Positions 60,831 through 64,000 of a DNA stretch of 64,000 nucleotides are shown here, one piece after another. The notes below the pieces were generated by a model. That model searched no databases. It had not been told where the DNA came from and was given only the letters and a program-made list of their open reading frames with translations. This DNA is from CAYWNK01 sp964459495 (GTDB lineage Bacteria; Planctomycetota; UBA1135; GCA-002686595): NCBI GenBank assembly GCA_964459495.1, contig CAYWNK010000006.1:6627-70626 (forward strand), given 5' to 3'. The translations under genes and the position numbers were made by a program. Positions within the stretch are counted from its first letter, which is position 1; each line of letters begins with the position of its first letter.

Positions 60831-63092
60831 ATGTTCCACACCACCGTCCGACGCAGCCTGCGCAGGACCGCGACCTTTGTCTTCGCCTCGGCCCTATTTC
60901 TGTCCGCCTGCAAGTCATCTGACGACGATTCTGACGGTGGAGGAAGCTCCGGCAACGGATCAGACGGAAGCGTTTCCTTCGCTGCGGCCGGAACCAGTGT
61001 GCCGGAGGGCAGCGAAGCCCTGACGATCGAGCTGCGGCTGAGCCAGGTCGCTTTCGCCGATGTCCGCGTCAACCTGCTGAGTGGCGGTACGGCCAGCGCA
61101 AGCGAGGACTACAACCTGGTGACGCCCTTCGTAGATATTCCGGCGGGCCAGCTCGACGGTAGCGTCAGCCTTGCGGTACTCGAGGACCTACTCTTCGAAG
61201 TCGACGAGATCGCCGAGATCACGATCAGCAGCATCGACTCGGCGGCGGACGTGATCGTCGGGCCCCTGCCGCAGCACCAGGTCACGGTTCAGGACAACGA
61301 TGCGGCACCGACCGTCGAGTTCGCTGCCGCCGACACAGTGGGCAGCGAGACCGACCTCGAGATCCGGGTTCCGGTGGGCCTGACTGCGATCGCGGGCGTC
61401 GATATCGAGGTGCCGCTCAGCTACGCCGGGAGCGCCGGGTCCATGGACTATGGGCAGCCCCCCGCGACGGTCACCATCTCGAGCGGTCAGCTCCAGGCGG
61501 ACGTCGTTCTCAACCCACTTCCGGATGCGTTGGACGAGGGGCCGGAGGAGATCTTGGTCATCCTTGGCATGCCCAACCTTGGGTCCCTCGGCTCGATTGC
61601 CGAAGCGACCGTAACCCTGCTGGACGGGGAAGACGGAGTCCCCTGGGGACCCTTCGTGCTGCGGGCGAGGGATTTGGGGGCGAACCGGCTTGGCTTCTAC
61701 ACGGCGCAGCTGGATGAGGGCTCCGCTTCCCCGATCACCCCGCCCAACCTGGACGTTTTCGCCTGCGAAGGCGCGTACGCCCTGGACCCCTCGGGAGATC
61801 GATTGGCCTACCAGGCTTTCGATGTGCAGACCGCGACGATGTCGGTCTACGTTTCCTCGGCGACCGGAGGTCCGCCAGTGCGAAGCTCCGGTTCGATGGA
61901 CGCCGGCTGGGGGGCCTGGTCTACGAGCGGTGAGTACGTGGCGATCTGGGACAGGCAAGCAGGCGCTTCGGCCCGCCGGCTGAACACCGTACGCCGGGAT
62001 GGCTTGGAACTGACGCCTGTTCTCGCAGCAGGTCTGGAGCTGCCCAAGCCAGAGAGCAGCGAAACTGCGCGCTGGTCCGCAGACTCTCAGCAGATCGCGT
62101 ATCGGGCCCACCCCGGGGGCAACAGTCCGATTCGTCTGTACCGGTCCAGCCGCGACGGAAGCGCGATGGAGGAGGTCTCGGCCGGCCTCGATGCGAGTAT
62201 CGATATCGACGACACCTACCAGTGGTCGCCGGCCGGAGCCATGCTCGCCTTCACGGCGGGCGGAGACCTGTGGGTGCAACTGAGCGCCGGTGCCAACCCG
62301 ATCCTGATCGATACCGATCTCTCTCCGCCAAGTGGGCAAGGCTTCAACTTTCAGTGGTCGCCTGACGGGGCGGCCTTGGCCTACCTGAGAGTGGACCCGC
62401 TGGACGAGAACCCCAGCATCCTGGTGTGGCAGGCCACGGGGGCGATCGCTGAGTTGACGGAGCTAGGGTCTTCGATCTCCCAGTGGTCGTGGGCTCCGGA
62501 CGGCAGTCGGGTGGCTTTCCTGCTGAAACTAACCCAGTTGGGCAAGTTCAGCCTCTACACGGTCTTGCCCGACGGCACGGGAAACGAACAGATCACCGAC
62601 GACATCGAAGTGTTCGACTTCCGCTGGTCCCCGGACGGGGAACACTTGGCTTATCGGGCCAGGCCCGGGAACTTCCCTTTGCTGTTCACCTGCGAGGCGG
62701 ACAACTCTGGCTCGCGCAGCATCTCCCTGGTTGGGGACTTGATCGACTTGGTCCCCGATATCGCCTCCTACCGTTGGGCTCCCGACAGCACGCGCGTCAG
62801 CTATGTCGCAACGCGTGTCGATGTTGAGATTGGGGAGCCTGTGCTCGCGAGCAACCGAGTGGATGGTAGCGAGCTCATCGATCACAAGGGTCCTGTCTTC
62901 CTGGCTGGCGAGATCATTGCCGATCACCGGTGGACGCAGGACTCCCAACAGGTCGCAGCGATCCTTCTCGACCTGACGGCGTCGACGTCCACGGTGCGCT
63001 ATTGGCCGCGAACCGGGAACGCGCCCGAGACGAACGTCAGCATGAACCTGGCGACCGGCAACGCTTCGATCAGCAGCCTGGAAACCCGCTAG
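60831..63092 (+). CDS. Lipoprotein with Calx-beta repeats and a PD40/TolB-like propeller
   Basis: 753 residues. Lipobox FLSAC followed by a Asp/Gly/Ser linker. Two Calx-beta domains (ASASEDYNLVTPFVDIPAGQ; DALDEGPEEILVILG) bind Ca2+. The C-terminal 450 residues are a propeller of WD40-like PD40 repeats with the signature WSPDG/SADSQ (FQWSPDGAALAYLR; WSWAPDGSRVAFLL; FRWSPDGEHLAYRA). Probably an outer-surface binding protein; no enzymatic motif. It shares Calx-beta and lipobox with the metalloprotease at 42695. A hairpin follows. Confidence 0.83.
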   Translation: MFHTTVRRSLRRTATFVFASALFLSACKSSDDDSDGGGSSGNGSDGSVSFAAAGTSVPEGSEALTIELRLSQVAFADVRVNLLSGGTASASEDYNLVTPFVDIPAGQLDGSVSLAVLEDLLFEVDEIAEITISSIDSAADVIVGPLPQHQVTVQDNDAAPTVEFAAADTVGSETDLEIRVPVGLTAIAGVDIEVPLSYAGSAGSMDYGQPPATVTISSGQLQADVVLNPLPDALDEGPEEILVILGMPNLGSLGSIAEATVTLLDGEDGVPWGPFVLRARDLGANRLGFYTAQLDEGSASPITPPNLDVFACEGAYALDPSGDRLAYQAFDVQTATMSVYVSSATGGPPVRSSGSMDAGWGAWSTSGEYVAIWDRQAGASARRLNTVRRDGLELTPVLAAGLELPKPESSETARWSADSQQIAYRAHPGGNSPIRLYRSSRDGSAMEEVSAGLDASIDIDDTYQWSPAGAMLAFTAGGDLWVQLSAGANPILIDTDLSPPSGQGFNFQWSPDGAALAYLRVDPLDENPSILVWQATGAIAELTELGSSISQWSWAPDGSRVAFLLKLTQLGKFSLYTVLPDGTGNEQITDDIEVFDFRWSPDGEHLAYRARPGNFPLLFTCEADNSGSRSISLVGDLIDLVPDIASYRWAPDSTRVSYVATRVDVEIGEPVLASNRVDGSELIDHKGPVFLAGEIIADHRWTQDSQQVAAILLDLTASTSTVRYWPRTGNAPETNVSMNLATGNASISSLETR

Positions 63093-63100
63093 GCTCTACA

Positions 63101-63134
63101 CCACAGGACCAGGAACATGTTCCCGGTCCTGTGG
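63101..63134 (+). terminator. Hairpin terminator after the Calx-beta/PD40 gene
   Basis: Outer 10 bp CCACAGGACC/GGTCCTGTGG, one mismatch, then the inner palindrome GGAACATGTTCC. It begins 8 nt after the stop. No T-tract. Confidence 0.65.
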
Positions 63135-63188
63135 ACCTGACGCCTAGGGCCGCACGGGCAGGTCGGAGCTCCAACCTCCAACCCCGCT

Positions 63189-63252
63189 GGCTCTCCGAGC
63201 AAGGGATCGAACCTTAGCCACGCACGGGCCGTTCGCTTCGTTCCCGAGAGCC
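63189..63252. repeat. Imperfect inverted repeat between convergent genes
   Basis: Outer arms GGCTCTC (63189-63195) and GAGAGCC (63246-63252), a 7-nt one-sided bulge, then inner arms GGGATCGAA (63203-63211) and TTCGTTCCC (63237-63245) with one A/A-type mismatch. It is a long hairpin in the 219-nt convergent gap; probably a 3'-end structure. Read on the minus strand it contains a tRNA T-arm-like segment, but no complete tRNA. Confidence 0.5.
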
Positions 63253-63311
63253 ACCACCCCTCGTTCGCTGCTCAATCAGCAGCCGGCGATCCAGTCGCCA
63301 AGTTGCTCAAA

Positions 63312-63536
63312 CTACTTTGCCGACGACCAACGCACCTGGAACTCAAGCTCCTCGTCGCCGTCTTCCCGTTCGTGTTCAATGCTGAAGATGGCGTGGTCGG
63401 GCACGTAGATTCTCTCGCCAGCCACCTGGATTTCGAAGTTCTCGCCGCTCTCGACACAATCGGCCAGCCGCCGGAGCTTGCTGGCGAATTCGGCGTTGGT
63501 GTACTGCTTTTCGACGTCGCGCTCGCTGTTTGCCAT
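63312..63536 (-). CDS. Amphi-Trp domain protein
   Basis: 74 residues from ATG 63536. It matches the small amphi-Trp family in layout: NAEFASKLRRLADCVESGE, then EIQVAGERIYVPDHAIFSIE and the end DEELEFQVRWSSAK with the conserved Trp. Function is unknown, cytoplasmic. Longer frames to 63650 run into the ammonium-transporter remnant. Confidence 0.75.
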   Translation of the reverse strand: MANSERDVEKQYTNAEFASKLRRLADCVESGENFEIQVAGERIYVPDHAIFSIEHEREDGDEELEFQVRWSSAK

Positions 63537-63558
63537 GAATCTAGAATAGGCCCCGAGC

Positions 63559-64000
63559 CTAAGGACGATCAAGCGCCGGATTCCCATCCACCGGATCATC
63601 GATTCTCCAGCGAGCAGGGGCTGCACGGGCGGCCAATGCAAGCACCCCACACATCGCGCCGATGACGAGCGCCGCGCCCGCCTCGATCACGTGACAGGAA
63701 GCGCTCACCGCCACAAGCCCGTCGAGGGAACGACAGACAATGGCGCCCGGGCCTGCGAACTTCTGGACGCGCCAGAGCCGGGTCAGCGCCGCAGGGGGCT
63801 GGCGGCTCCTGCCAGCATTGTGTTGAGGACGCTCCGTGGAACCGCGCCATTCATTGCAAAGTGGCTGCCACCGTTGAAGGCGATCCACCCAAGCCGCAGC
63901 AGCAGCCCCCCCCAGGGTGGCGTGTCCCAGCGTTGCGCTTGCAGACGACGGGAGGCCTTGCTGGCACCGGTTTCGCTGCTCCGATTCGTTTCGCAGATGC
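63559..64000 (-). pseudogene. Ammonium transporter (Amt) remnant, frameshifted, window edge
   Basis: Two minus-strand frames carry consecutive parts of Amt. The upstream part reads GLLLRLGWIAFNGGSHFAMN then VLNTMLAGAASPLRR and a stop (near 63794), matching the Amt LWxGWxxFNxGS...NT region. The other frame continues with GLVAVSASCHVIEAGAALVI then GAMCGVLALAARAAPARWRI and DDPVD, the Amt region GLVAITA.C...A..IG...RIDDPVG. It then stops at 63561-63559, lacking the last third of the protein. A frameshift plus truncation make it non-functional; its 5' end is outside the window. Confidence 0.8.

Noticed and set aside
63185..63260. tRNA gene on the minus strand
   Set aside because: Only a T-arm-like segment is found; no anticodon or D arm, and the acceptor pairing does not fit the T-arm position.

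Overview
No rRNA, tRNA or CRISPR marks this window taxonomically. GC is high (about 65%) and the gene style points to Planctomycetota, probably a deep lineage of the Saltatorellus/Engelhardtia/Rohdeia kind; this is inference. The signs are an ECF sigma factor divergent from a Ser/Thr kinase, a kinase fused to a formylglycine-enzyme-like domain, many secreted FG-GAP, Calx-beta, beta-helix and HEAT proteins, and a complete L/P-ring flagellum.

Region 1 (1-3.0 kb) is the most striking. Two genes are open only if TGA is read as selenocysteine. The first is a thioredoxin-like protein with a UxxC active site. The second is a secreted protein with two heavy-metal-associated (HMA)-like domains, each carrying one in-frame TGA at the metal-site position. 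All three TGAs are followed at the right distance by SECIS-like hairpins. A His-rich SlyD lies between the two genes, set off by strong hairpin terminators. Region 2 (3.0-6.8 kb) is a feoA-feoB-hemF run behind a near-perfect Fur box. rpiA follows in the opposite direction.

Region 3 (7.7-22.1 kb) is a flagellar hook/rod/ring locus in two transcription units: fliK-flgD-flgE, then after a terminator flgF-G-A-H-I-J-N-K-L plus a small unknown protein and a GNAT acetyltransferase. Each unit has a canonical sigma-54 (-24/-12) promoter placed so close to the first ATG that the mRNA would be leaderless. A 23-bp perfect hairpin ends the locus. Region 4 (22.1-46.6 kb) is accessory: gmhA, a CCxxC HMA protein, an outer-membrane-like barrel, an ECF sigma/Ser-Thr kinase-FGE pair, a beta-helix protein, an ECF sigma/anti-sigma/CHAT-protease operon, a Thr-type sulfatase-like lipoprotein, an HtrA-like lipoprotein, a HEAT-repeat protein, a glycosyltransferase and a Calx-beta metalloprotease.

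Region 5 (47.0-55.5 kb) is a tight minus-strand tetrapyrrole operon, in transcription order hemE-hemG/Y-hemX-like-hemA-hemC-hemD-hemB-hemL. Together with hemF in region 2 it covers glutamyl-tRNA to protoporphyrin IX by the oxygen-dependent route; ferrochelatase is not in the window. A decayed second hemL tail lies just downstream. Region 6 (55.7-64 kb) holds secreted FG-GAP and Calx-beta/PD40 proteins, an SGNH-like protein whose start codon overlaps that of a divergent small membrane protein, a Uma2-like protein, an amphi-Trp protein, and a frameshifted ammonium-transporter remnant at the window edge.
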